From positions 1 to 64,000 of the forward strand of contig NZ_JYIV01000023.1 of the NCBI RefSeq assembly GCF_000956405.1: a DNA stretch of 64,000 nt, given 5' to 3'. This document shows, piece after piece, positions 37,021 to 46,781 of the stretch. Every line of letters begins with the position of its first letter. Position 1 is the stretch's first letter. The notes beneath the pieces are model-generated. The model was given only the letters and a program-made list of their open reading frames with translations, was not told the DNA's origin and did not search any database. Both the position numbers and the translations under genes were made by a program. The DNA is from Microbacterium oxydans. Lineage in GTDB: Bacteria > Actinomycetota > Actinomycetes > Actinomycetales > Microbacteriaceae.

Positions 37021-37962
37021 GTGCCAGAGCCCCGTCGTCTTCCCGCCCCGGTAGCACTCGGAGGGGCGGTCGCCATCGGGGTGATGACGGCGATCCAGGC
37101 GCGGATCAACGGCGTGCTGGGAGTGCGTGTCGAGGATGGCATCGTCGCCGGGTTCCTCTCCTTCTCCGTCGGTCTACTCGCGCTCGCGGTCGTGATCTCC
37201 TGTCTCCCGTCGGCTCGAAGGGGAGTGGGGCGGCTCTGGAGCGGTGTCCGGCAGCGCACGATCCCCTTCTGGATGCTCCTCGGAGGCGCGTGCGGTGCGC
37301 TCACGGTCTCCACTCAAGGGCTCACGGCCGGAGTGCTCGGGGTCTCGCTGTTCACCGTCGGCGTCGTCGCGGGACAGACAGTGCACGGGCTAGTGCTCGA
37401 CCGCATCGGGTTCGGGCCGGCCGGCGTCGTCGCGGTCACGCCGGGAAGAGTCCTCGGCGGTGCGCTCGCACTCGCCGCCGTCGGCATCTCCCTCTCCGGG
37501 GACGTGCTGGCGTCCGCGCCGCTGTGGATGCTGCTCCTGCCGTTCGCCGCCGGGGTCGGCATCGCGTGGCAGGCAGCGACCAACGGACGTCTGGCTCAGC
37601 GCGCGCGCTCACCCCTGGCCGCGACCCTGATGAGCTTCGTCGCCGGAACCGTGGTCCTCGCGCTGGCGTCCGGCGTGAGCATCGCTTTCCGCGGCGCACC
37701 GGCCGTCCTCCCCGCCGAGCCGTGGCTGTACCTCGGGGGCTTCCTCGGCGCCGCCTACATCCTCCTCGGCACGTTCATCGTGGCGCAGACGGGCGTGCTG
37801 CTGATGGGCCTGGGTTCGGTGCTCGGTCAGCTGACCACGTCGGTGGTGATCGACCTGGTGTGGCCGCCCGCAGCGGGCCCGGCGCTCTGGCAGGTGCTCG
37901 CGATGGTCGTGGTCGCCGTCGCGTCGGTCGTGGTCGCCGTGCCGTGGCCCCGCCGTCGCTGA
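37021..37962 (+). CDS. DMT-family transporter (YdcZ/DUF606-like)
   Basis: 313 residues with ten hydrophobic helices in two five-helix halves that resemble each other (GVMTAIQARINGVLG and GVGIAWQAATNGRLA). This pair of Gln-Ala-x-x-Asn-Gly motifs is typical of DUF606 proteins. The GTG start is six bases after TAGGGT. Substrate unknown. Confidence 0.87.
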   Translation: MPEPRRLPAPVALGGAVAIGVMTAIQARINGVLGVRVEDGIVAGFLSFSVGLLALAVVISCLPSARRGVGRLWSGVRQRTIPFWMLLGGACGALTVSTQGLTAGVLGVSLFTVGVVAGQTVHGLVLDRIGFGPAGVVAVTPGRVLGGALALAAVGISLSGDVLASAPLWMLLLPFAAGVGIAWQAATNGRLAQRARSPLAATLMSFVAGTVVLALASGVSIAFRGAPAVLPAEPWLYLGGFLGAAYILLGTFIVAQTGVLLMGLGSVLGQLTTSVVIDLVWPPAAGPALWQVLAMVVVAVASVVVAVPWPRRR

Positions 37963-37963
37963 A

Positions 37964-38527
37964 CTACTTCTTCTTCACCTTCTCGGCTGACGGCTTCGGC
38001 ATGCGCGTGACGAGCTTGCGAGCGTCGACGGCCTTGCGTCGTCCCGGCTTCTTGTGTTCCGGCTTGCCGCCGACATACAGCCAGCCCAGAAGCTCTTCGT
38101 TCTTCCCGAGACCGTGGGCCTTGGCCACCGCCTTTGCCCGGGTGTAATGGCCCGTGCGCCAGATCACGCCCCAACCGGCCTCGTCGAGGAGCAGGCTCAA
38201 CGTGTGGGCGACCCCCGACGCGACGGCCTCCTGCTCCCACCGCGGCACCTTCTCGCTCTTCTGGTAGCTCGCCACGACGGCGATGAGCAGTGGGGCGCGC
38301 AGCGGCTTCGACGAGGGGGAGGAATCGCCCTGTGCCTTCGCGATCGCCGCACCGAGGGCTTCCCGATCCGCACCGCGCAGCTCGATCAACCGCCACGGGC
38401 GCAACGACGAATGATCGGCGACGCGACCGGCGGCCGCGACCAGTGTGAGCAGCTCGTCGCGGGAGGGCGCGGTGTCGTCGACCTTCGACCAGGACTGCCG
38501 TGCGCGGACCGCGTCGAGCGCACTCAC
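37964..38527 (-). CDS. Nitroreductase-family flavoprotein
   Basis: 187 residues, short for the family. RARQSWSKV and HSSLRPWRLIEL form the FMN pocket; LLLDEAGWGVIWRTGHY and GLGKNEELLGWLYVG fit the second half. The C-terminus is lysine-rich. It has a GTG start overlapping the msrB stop, so the two are co-translated, perhaps for redox defence. It converges on the DMT transporter with a one-base gap. Confidence 0.85.
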   Translation of the reverse strand: MSALDAVRARQSWSKVDDTAPSRDELLTLVAAAGRVADHSSLRPWRLIELRGADREALGAAIAKAQGDSSPSSKPLRAPLLIAVVASYQKSEKVPRWEQEAVASGVAHTLSLLLDEAGWGVIWRTGHYTRAKAVAKAHGLGKNEELLGWLYVGGKPEHKKPGRRKAVDARKLVTRMPKPSAEKVKKK

Positions 38528-38928
38528 GACGCGTCGGGGGTGAAGTTCAGCGCGATGGAGTTCATGCAGTAGCGGTCGCCGGTCGGCGTGCCGAATCCGT
38601 CGGGGAAGACGTGACCGAGGTGCGATCCGCAGTTGGCGCAGCGCACCTCGGTGCGCACCATTCCGAGGCTGTCGTCCTCGATGAGTTCGACCGCGTCGGG
38701 GCGGATCGACTCATAGAAGCTCGGCCACCCGCATCCGGAATCGAACTTCGTTCCGCTCTTGAAGAGCTCGGCGTTGCAGGCGCCGCAGGTGTAGAGGCCC
38801 GCGCGCTCCTCGTCGAGCAGCTCGCCGGTCCAGGCCCGCTCGGTCGCGGCCTGACGCAGCACCGCGTACTGCTCCTCGCCGAGCTCCTGGCGCCATTCGT
38901 CTTCGGTCTTGTCCACGCTGTACGACAT
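38524..38928 (-). CDS. msrB: Peptide-methionine (R)-S-oxide reductase MsrB
   Basis: Repairs oxidised methionine. 134 residues. Two zinc CxxC pairs (TCGACN and VRCANCGSHLGHVF), FDSGCGWPSFYESI and the catalytic Cys in GDRYCMNSIAL are intact. Start supported by AGGAGGA. It leads a two-gene unit with the nitroreductase. Confidence 0.96.
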   Translation of the reverse strand: MSYSVDKTEDEWRQELGEEQYAVLRQAATERAWTGELLDEERAGLYTCGACNAELFKSGTKFDSGCGWPSFYESIRPDAVELIEDDSLGMVRTEVRCANCGSHLGHVFPDGFGTPTGDRYCMNSIALNFTPDAS

Positions 38929-38999
38929 GTGTCCTCCTGAGTCCGTTCCATTCTCCCTCGTAGGACGGGCTCTCGGGTGCTCCGGGTCAGAATGGAAGG

Positions 39000-39992
39000 A
39001 TGACCGATGCTGTGCAGGAGCGTTACGCGCGTTTCGCCCGCGACGAGGCGCCCGGACGCAGCGCGCTGTATGCCGAGTGGGCCGAGGGCATCGCCTCCGA
39101 CGACGAGGTTCGGCGCATCCTGCAGCGGATCCCGGAGACCCGTCGACAGCCGCCTCTCGTGTTCGCGGTGACCCGTCTGCTCGGCGCGGAGCTCGCCGGG
39201 TATGCGCAGTGGCGCGGATTCCTGATCCGCAATGCCGACCTCGTGGTCGAGGAGTGCACGACGCGCAGCCTGCAGACCAACGAACCGCTGCGACTCGCCG
39301 CATTGCTGCCTGTGCTGTCCGAGGTATCGGGCCCGATCGCGCTGCTCGAGGTCGGAGCATCTGCGGGGCTGTGCCTCTATCCCGACCGCTACTCGTATCG
39401 CTTACTCGCGGAGGACGGGGCGATCCGGTTCGCCCTCGATCCTGCCGACGGGCCGTCGACGGTCGTGCTGGAGAGCAGGGTCTCGGGCCCGCTGCCTCCG
39501 ATGCGGATGCCGGACATCGTCTGGCGGGCGGGCATCGACCTCGATCCCCTCGAGCCGACGGACGAGCGGGACCGGCGTTGGCTGCGCGGACTCGTGTGGC
39601 CGGGCGAGGAGGGGCGAGAGGAGCGGATCGATGCCGCGCTCGACGTCGCGGCGTCGGATCCCGCGATCCTCGTCGCGGGCGACGCCCTCGCGAAGATCGA
39701 TGAAGTCGCCGCACTGGCGCCCACCGATGCGACGCTCGTCGTCACCACGCCCGGCGTGCTGGTGCACATCCCGCGTGCACGGAGGGAAGCGCTGGTCTCC
39801 CGGATATCCGCACTGGACGCACGGTGGATCACGATAGATCCGCCGGGGGCGCTCGACGTCTGGGAGCCGGCGGTCGATACCCACGAGTGGCCGGGTTTCG
39901 TGGTCGCGATCGATGGGCGGGTGCGCGCGGCGGCGGATCCACTCGGCGGCTGGTGGGAGTGGCGAACGGCCCGACCCGGGGATGCGTCCTAA
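39000..39992 (+). CDS. DUF2332 protein
   Basis: 330 residues. The N-terminus RYARFARDEAPGRSALYAEW and the Gly-rich LLEVGASAGLCLYPDRYSY are hallmarks of DUF2332, a family with a methyltransferase-like fold region but no proven activity. CAGAAT lies six bases before the ATG and GGAAGG also precedes it. It starts a run with the DUF3263 gene 9 nt downstream. Confidence 0.82.
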   Translation: MTDAVQERYARFARDEAPGRSALYAEWAEGIASDDEVRRILQRIPETRRQPPLVFAVTRLLGAELAGYAQWRGFLIRNADLVVEECTTRSLQTNEPLRLAALLPVLSEVSGPIALLEVGASAGLCLYPDRYSYRLLAEDGAIRFALDPADGPSTVVLESRVSGPLPPMRMPDIVWRAGIDLDPLEPTDERDRRWLRGLVWPGEEGREERIDAALDVAASDPAILVAGDALAKIDEVAALAPTDATLVVTTPGVLVHIPRARREALVSRISALDARWITIDPPGALDVWEPAVDTHEWPGFVVAIDGRVRAAADPLGGWWEWRTARPGDAS

Positions 39993-40001
39993 CCTGGAGC
40001 C

Positions 40002-40259
40002 ATGCTCGGAGATCTCACGGAGCGCGACCGCGCGATCCTCGCCTTGGAGGTCGCGTGGCCGCGCCATGGATCGGCCAAGGAAGAGGTCATCCGCGCTCAG
40101 CTCGGCATGAGCGCCGCCCGCTACTACCAGCTCCTCGGACGCCTGATCGAGTCGGACGCCGCGGTCGAGTATGACCCCATGCTGGTGCGAAGGCTGCGCC
40201 GGATCCGGGACTCCCGCGCCAGGCAGCGGTCCGCCAGAACGCCGGGTTTCGTCGGCTGA
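40002..40259 (+). CDS. DUF3263 protein (small HTH-like)
   Basis: 85 residues. LTERDRAILALEVAWPRHGS then KEEVIRAQLGMSAARYYQLL forms a helix-turn-helix-like unit, and the end is basic. It is a conserved actinobacterial family that may bind DNA. TAACCT lies six bases before the ATG. The stop is embedded in a terminator hairpin. Confidence 0.85.
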   Translation: MLGDLTERDRAILALEVAWPRHGSAKEEVIRAQLGMSAARYYQLLGRLIESDAAVEYDPMLVRRLRRIRDSRARQRSARTPGFVG

Positions 40260-40273
40260 ACCGAGCCGACGAA
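40248..40273 (+). terminator. DUF3263 gene terminator
   Basis: 10-bp stem TTCGTCGGCT and complement with loop GAACCG. It contains the stop codon. Confidence 0.7.
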
Positions 40274-40340
40274 GGCCCGCCGAGCGGACTGTGCCGAGCG
40301 GTGGAACGGATTGCCAGGAAGGTGCCGCTAGCATCGAGGG

Positions 40341-40907
40341 GTGTCCAAGCCCTCCCGCGATCGCTTCGATGACGTCCCCCGTTCCTCCGGACGCGTAGGA
40401 GCGCATCGCGCCGAAGCTCCGGGGATGAACGGCTGGATCGTCCTGCTGTGGTCCTTCGTCGCCGCCCTCGTGCTCATCATCGCCGGGATCTTCGGCTCGC
40501 TCGTGGTGATGGGGCGCATCTCGCTCTTTCCCGAGGCCGTTCCGACCGTCGTGCCGACTCCGGAGGAGACCGGCATCGTGGACACGTCGATCTCGGTGAT
40601 GGTGCTCAACGGCACGCCGGAGGAGGGGCTCGACACGCAGACGCGCGACCTGCTCATCAACAACGGGTGGGCGTCGGACATCGTCTTCGCCGGCGACAGC
40701 TCCAGTCAGGACTTCGCGACCACGACCGTCTTCTACGTCAACGACGAAGACGAACTCGCCGCGATCGGACTGGCGAACCTCCTCGGTGGGGCAGCCGTGC
40801 AGCAGAGCGACTACTACTCGGGTCAGACCGAGGACGGTCTGAAGCAGTTCACGGTCGTGATCGGTCTCGACCGTTCGAGCTCCCCGCCCGAGACGCCGGC
40901 CCCCTGA
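40341..40907 (+). CDS. LytR C-terminal domain membrane protein
   Basis: 188 residues: a cytosolic N-terminus, one membrane helix (about residues 31-55) and an extracellular LytR_C-like domain (SVMVLNGTPEEGLDTQTRDLL, YVNDEDELAAIGLANLLGG). Similar proteins often lie in front of groEL in this family. It may interact with cell wall polymers, but no direct evidence is in the sequence. The GTG start lies six bases after TAGCAT. Confidence 0.85.
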   Translation: MSKPSRDRFDDVPRSSGRVGAHRAEAPGMNGWIVLLWSFVAALVLIIAGIFGSLVVMGRISLFPEAVPTVVPTPEETGIVDTSISVMVLNGTPEEGLDTQTRDLLINNGWASDIVFAGDSSSQDFATTTVFYVNDEDELAAIGLANLLGGAAVQQSDYYSGQTEDGLKQFTVVIGLDRSSSPPETPAP

Positions 40908-40937
40908 TCTCGGGGACCGCCTCGCCCCGTTCGGCGG

Positions 40938-40964
40938 CTTGCACTCGAAGGTGTCGAGTGCCAG
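40938..40964 (+). promoter_or_regulatory. Imperfect CIRCE overlapping the groEL promoter
   Basis: CTTGCACTC, nine bases, then GAGTGCCAG: four mismatches to the HrcA operator. It overlaps a -35-like TTGCAC (40939) and a -10-like CAGAAT (40962). Confidence 0.7.
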
Positions 40965-40971
40965 AATGGCG

Positions 40972-40998
40972 TTAGCACTCTCTCACTCTGAGTGCTAA
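40972..40998 (+). promoter_or_regulatory. Perfect CIRCE operator of groEL
   Basis: TTAGCACTC - nine bases - GAGTGCTAA, identical to the consensus HrcA-binding inverted repeat. It lies just after the presumed transcription start and 36 nt before the ATG. Confidence 0.97.
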
Positions 40999-42654
<1,656 letters not shown>

Positions 42655-42668
42655 TCCTGCACTCATGA

Positions 42669-42702
42669 CAGAACGCCCCCGGCTTCGGCCGGGGGCGTTC
42701 TG
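42669..42702 (+). terminator. groEL terminator
   Basis: 15-bp stem CAGAACGCCCCCGGC and its complement with a TTCG tetraloop. Confidence 0.92.
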
Positions 42703-42717
42703 CGTTTGCGGCGGATG

Positions 42718-43005
42718 TCAGCGGAACAGGCTGGCGGAGTACTGATCCGCGTCTGCGTACTGGGTGGCGACGGATCCGAGCGACGTGCCGATCGATTCGA
42801 GCACCTGTTCCACGTGCACCTGTGCACCCTGCCATTGCTCAGCGCAGTTCTGGAAGGCGTTGGACGCGGTGCCAGACCAGGTCGACTGCAGCTGTCGGAG
42901 CTGGGACATCAGAGTGGCGGATTCGCTCTGAAGGCGCTCGATGGTGGCGCGCGTCGCGCTGTGGGCGGCGTGGACGGCTTCGGTGTCGACGGTGAAGACA
43001 GACAT
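42718..43005 (-). CDS. WXG100 family (EsxA-like) protein
   Basis: 95 residues forming a helix-turn-helix hairpin; the turn has WSG (residues 43-45). Members are substrates of type VII (ESX) secretion. No EccC, EccB or partner gene is within the window, so it is an orphan here. Start MSVFTVDTEAV with a GAAGGAG-like site upstream. Confidence 0.88.
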   Translation of the reverse strand: MSVFTVDTEAVHAAHSATRATIERLQSESATLMSQLRQLQSTWSGTASNAFQNCAEQWQGAQVHVEQVLESIGTSLGSVATQYADADQYSASLFR

Positions 43006-43126
43006 GGGCACTCCTTCTCGTAGGGGTTCCGAGGCTAGGCGGGCGTCGGCCTGATCAAGATCCACCCGGGGGCAGGGCCCCGCATCCTGTGCGCAACCGG
43101 GGGAAGCGACCTTCCGTGCAGAGACG

Positions 43127-44821
43127 TCAGGGGAGATCGACCCGATCGAGCGGCTGAGTGTCCTCGAGGAGGTGCGCAGGCGTCGCCTGTGCCGGAGCGA
43201 GTGGAAGCCTGACGGTGAACGTCGCGCCGCCGCCCGGCGTCTCCGACACGGAGACATCGCCGTGGAGTGCCTTCAGGATGGATGCGACGATCGCGAGTCC
43301 GAGGCCGGAGCCGCCCGTCTCGCGTGCCCGTGACGTGTCGGCCCGCCAGAAGCGTTCGAAGATCTGCTCCCGGATCTGCGGAGGAATGCCCTCGCCGTGA
43401 TCCACGATCGCGATGCTGGCGGCACCAGCGGCGCGGTCGGAGTCGACCACGATCTCGATGGGGCCGTCCTCGGGGGAGAAGCGGCGTGCGTTGCCCAACA
43501 GGTTCGTCACCACCTGACGGACCTTGTTCTCCTCGCCGAGCACGATCGGAGGGGTGCGCACCGGGAGGTCGGGGACCTCGGTGAAGTCGATCACGGGAGC
43601 CTTCTCCTGCGGCCGAGGCCGTCGGCGAAGGCGGGAGAGCGTGGCACGCGAGAGCCCTCGGGGCGTCGGCTGCTGCGGAGGCTGAAGGGGCGGGATCTCG
43701 TGCAGAGGGATCGTGGTCTTGCTGTCGGCAGTGCGGTCGATCACGGTGACCGTCCGGCCGGGGGCCGCGGCTCGCAGGTCGAGTGCCGCATCTCGGGCGA
43801 TCGGTCGGAGGTCGAGCGGCACGATCTCGGGCTCGCGCTCCTCGTCCAGGCGCGCGAGGGCAAGGAGGTCTTCCACCAGGACGCCCATCCTGATGGCTTC
43901 CTTCTCGATGCGCTCCATGGCGCGGGCGGTGTCTTCCTCGCCCTTGATGGCGCCCATCCGGTAGAGCTCCGCGTAACCCCGCACGCTCACGAGCGGTGTG
44001 CGCAGCTCGTGGCTCGCATCGCCGATGAATCTCCGCATGTGCTGGACGGTGCGGTCCCGTTGCGCGAGGGAGGCATCGACCCGATCGAGCATCGTGTTGA
44101 TGGCGGTGTTGAGGCGACCGACCTCCGTCGTCGGCTCGAGATCGGTCAGCCGTTGACGGAAGTCACCCGCGGCGATCGACATGGCCGTGGCCTCGACCTG
44201 ACCGAGCCTGCGGAACGTGAGCGTGACGAGTCCGCGCGTGAGGAGGGCGGCGATCAGGATGGTGATCAGGGCGATCGTGATGTAGATGCCGAAGTACTGG
44301 CTGATGATGCGATCGGCGGGCGCGAGGGGAAGGGCCACCAGCTGGATGCGCAGGACCCCGCCCTCCGAGGGGACGACGGCGACCGCCGCGTGGAACAGCT
44401 CTCCGTCGGCTCCGGTCATCTCGAGTGGGATCTGGTCGGTGTTGGCCGTCGCCTTCGCGAGCGAGTACTCGGAAGGGAAGAGGGGTGCCTGCCCCGAGGT
44501 TCCACGGGCTGTCGCGCGCAACTCGCCCGTCGCGTCGTAGATCGCGAAGGAGAAGTCGCGAGGTTGCTCGTCTCGCGGACTGTAGGTCGTGACGCCGTCG
44601 ACCGTGACCGAGTCGAAGTAGCGCTCGACCAGGTCGCTCGACACCAGAGCAGGCAGTTGCGCATCGATGTTCGCGACCAGAGCGTTGCGCAGGATCGGCA
44701 CGGTTCCGATCCCCGCGATGAGCAGTCCGAGCGCGAGCACCGCAACCGTGACGCCCGTGACCTTCGCGCGAAGACTGATGCGCCGCCACCAGGTGGTGAC
44801 CGCATCGGGCTTGTGCGCCAT
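43127..44821 (-). CDS. Two-component sensor histidine kinase
   Basis: 564 residues: membrane helices near 20-42 and 175-200 flank an extracellular sensor region of about 130 residues, followed by HAMP, HisKA (FIGDASHELRTPLVSV) and HATPase (GSGLGLAIVASI). Between HisKA and HATPase there is a Pro/Arg-rich insertion of about 50 residues (LHEIPPLQPPQQPTPRG and onward) that is unusual. It follows its response regulator by 61 nt. Signal unknown; similar to actinobacterial TcrY/PhoR-type kinases. Confidence 0.9.
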   Translation of the reverse strand: MAHKPDAVTTWWRRISLRAKVTGVTVAVLALGLLIAGIGTVPILRNALVANIDAQLPALVSSDLVERYFDSVTVDGVTTYSPRDEQPRDFSFAIYDATGELRATARGTSGQAPLFPSEYSLAKATANTDQIPLEMTGADGELFHAAVAVVPSEGGVLRIQLVALPLAPADRIISQYFGIYITIALITILIAALLTRGLVTLTFRRLGQVEATAMSIAAGDFRQRLTDLEPTTEVGRLNTAINTMLDRVDASLAQRDRTVQHMRRFIGDASHELRTPLVSVRGYAELYRMGAIKGEEDTARAMERIEKEAIRMGVLVEDLLALARLDEEREPEIVPLDLRPIARDAALDLRAAAPGRTVTVIDRTADSKTTIPLHEIPPLQPPQQPTPRGLSRATLSRLRRRPRPQEKAPVIDFTEVPDLPVRTPPIVLGEENKVRQVVTNLLGNARRFSPEDGPIEIVVDSDRAAGAASIAIVDHGEGIPPQIREQIFERFWRADTSRARETGGSGLGLAIVASILKALHGDVSVSETPGGGATFTVRLPLAPAQATPAHLLEDTQPLDRVDLP

Positions 44822-44882
44822 GCGGTCCTCCTCGGTGCGGCGACACCACCGTGGGATGGTGGCGATGATGGTGCGGTGGTCG

Positions 44883-45575
44883 TCAGACCGTCTTGCCGAC
44901 CTTGAGCATGTACCCGAAGCCGCGCTTGGTCTGGATCAGCGACTCTTCGGTGTGCGGATCGATCTTGCGGCGGAGGTACGAGATGTAGCTCTCCACGATG
45001 CCGGCATCGCCGTTGAAGTCGTACTCCCACACGTGGTCGAGGATCTGGGCCTTCGACAGCACGCGGTTCGGGTTGAGCATGAGGTAGCGGAGCAGCTTGA
45101 ACTCGGTCGGGCTCAACTCGATCGGCTCCTTGCCGACGTGGACGTCGTGCGTGTCCTGGTCCATGGACAGCTCGCCCGCCCGGATGATCGACTCCTCGTC
45201 GGCCTGCATCGTGCGGCGGAGGATCGCCTGTGCCCTGGCCACGATCTCGTCGAGGCTGAAGGGCTTCGTGACGTAGTCGTCGCCGCCGGCGTTGAGTCCC
45301 TCGATCTTGTCGTCGGTGCCGTCCTTGGCGGTCAGGAACAGGATCGGCGCGGTGAAACCGGCCCCCCGAAGACGCTTGGTCACGCTGAAGCCGTTCATGT
45401 CCGGCAGCATGACGTCCAGGATGATCAGGTCCGGCTCCTCTTCGAGGACGGCCGAGATCGTCGCGGCGCCGTTGGCGACCGTCTTCACCTGGAATCCGGC
45501 GAAGCTGAGACCTGTGGAGAGCAGGTCGCGGATGTTGGGTTCGTCGTCGACGACCAGGATGCGCGGAGCAGTCAT
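44883..45575 (-). CDS. OmpR-family response regulator
   Basis: 230 residues; receiver with VVDDEPN, phosphoacceptor in IILDVMLPDM and Lys in VTKPFSLDEI; winged helix ending SYISYLRRKIDPHT. It resembles actinobacterial TcrX/TcrA-type regulators. The ATG at 45575 lies six bases after CATAAT, so a leaderless start is likely. Pairs with the downstream kinase. Confidence 0.92.
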   Translation of the reverse strand: MTAPRILVVDDEPNIRDLLSTGLSFAGFQVKTVANGAATISAVLEEEPDLIILDVMLPDMNGFSVTKRLRGAGFTAPILFLTAKDGTDDKIEGLNAGGDDYVTKPFSLDEIVARAQAILRRTMQADEESIIRAGELSMDQDTHDVHVGKEPIELSPTEFKLLRYLMLNPNRVLSKAQILDHVWEYDFNGDAGIVESYISYLRRKIDPHTEESLIQTKRGFGYMLKVGKTV

Positions 45576-45739
45576 GACCCCATTATGGTGACTCCGACCA
45601 TGTGGATGCTGACTATTGTGCGGAACGGCGTGGACTCGCGCCTTCCCGGAGTGCCGTCGCCGGCCGTGCACCGGGGCCGTCGGACGGGATCGTCCCGCGG
45701 TCGGATGCGCCGCATAGCCGCACCGGGGAGGATCGAGGT

Positions 45740-46771
45740 ATGAGCATTCACGAGGACGCCGTCGCCGCCCCCGGAACCCCCGCCGCACGAGCCGATCGCC
45801 CGGAAGCGGAGCAGCTCGCCTACCATCGGCTGGCGCGCCTGCGGCCGCGGTACCGGTGGTGGCGCATGCCGCTCACGGGGCTCGTCGGCATCGCTCTCTA
45901 CGTCGTGATCCTGCTGCTCGTGATCGTGCCTCTCGCGATCATGTCGATGTTCGTCCCCGGATGGCGCATCGAATCGCAGGTGCTGCTCGACACCTCGCAG
46001 TTCTTCGATCTGGATCGGCCCTGGCTGCTCGTCGCGCTGGTCCTTCCGCTGATCCTGATGATCCCGGCGCTGCTGCTGGCTTCCCGCCTGATCGAGGGTC
46101 GCGGAGTGGGCCTGCTGTCCTCCGTGACCGGTCGACTGCGGATGGCATGGCTCGGAAAGACCCTGGTGCTGGCGCTGGCGGTGTTCCTCGTCTACTTCGC
46201 GGTGGTCTTGGGCTGGTCAGCGCTGAGCGGCGAAGCGGTGACCGCCGACTTCTCCCACCCCGGACTGTGGACCATGGTGCTGTTGGTGCTGCTGCTGATC
46301 CCGCTCCAGGCCGCCGCGGAGGAGTACGTCTTCCGCGGCTATCTGATGCAGCTGGTCGGCGGCTGGCTGCGGAACCCCGTGTTCGCCATCCTCCTGCCCG
46401 TCCCGATCTTCGTGCTGGGCCACGGATACGACGTGTGGGGTGCGGCCAGCGTCGGGATGTTCGCGATCGTCGCCGCATGGCTGACCTGGCGCACGGGTGG
46501 ACTCGAAGCGGCGATCTCGCTGCACATCGTGAACAACGTGCTCATCTTCCTGCTCGGCTCCGTCACGCTCGTCGATGCCAACGCCACTTCAGGGACAGCC
46601 GTCGATCTGCTCGCCTCGGCGCTCGCGATGGTGGTCTACGCCCTGCTCGCGGACCGGTGGGCTGCTCGTCTCAAGATCGCACGTACGGCGCGGGGCACTC
46701 TGGACCCGGTGCCCGCGACCGGGACCCATCACCTGGGTACGGTGCTGCACGGGCGCGCAGCACAAGGGTGA
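45740..46771 (+). CDS. CPBP family intramembrane metalloprotease
   Basis: 343 residues with about eight membrane helices. The catalytic motifs of the Abi/CAAX family are present: AAEEYVFRGYLMQ, a His in VLGHGYDVWG and a third motif in SLHIVNNVL. Members cleave or bind membrane peptides and can give bacteriocin self-immunity. The ATG at 45740 follows GAGGT. It converges on the XPB gene. Confidence 0.88.
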   Translation: MSIHEDAVAAPGTPAARADRPEAEQLAYHRLARLRPRYRWWRMPLTGLVGIALYVVILLLVIVPLAIMSMFVPGWRIESQVLLDTSQFFDLDRPWLLVALVLPLILMIPALLLASRLIEGRGVGLLSSVTGRLRMAWLGKTLVLALAVFLVYFAVVLGWSALSGEAVTADFSHPGLWTMVLLVLLLIPLQAAAEEYVFRGYLMQLVGGWLRNPVFAILLPVPIFVLGHGYDVWGAASVGMFAIVAAWLTWRTGGLEAAISLHIVNNVLIFLLGSVTLVDANATSGTAVDLLASALAMVVYALLADRWAARLKIARTARGTLDPVPATGTHHLGTVLHGRAAQG

Positions 46772-46781
46772 CTGCGCAGGC

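Noticed and set aside
45740..46771. Abortive infection (Abi) defence gene
   Set aside because: The CPBP family covers many roles and the context gives no defence signal.
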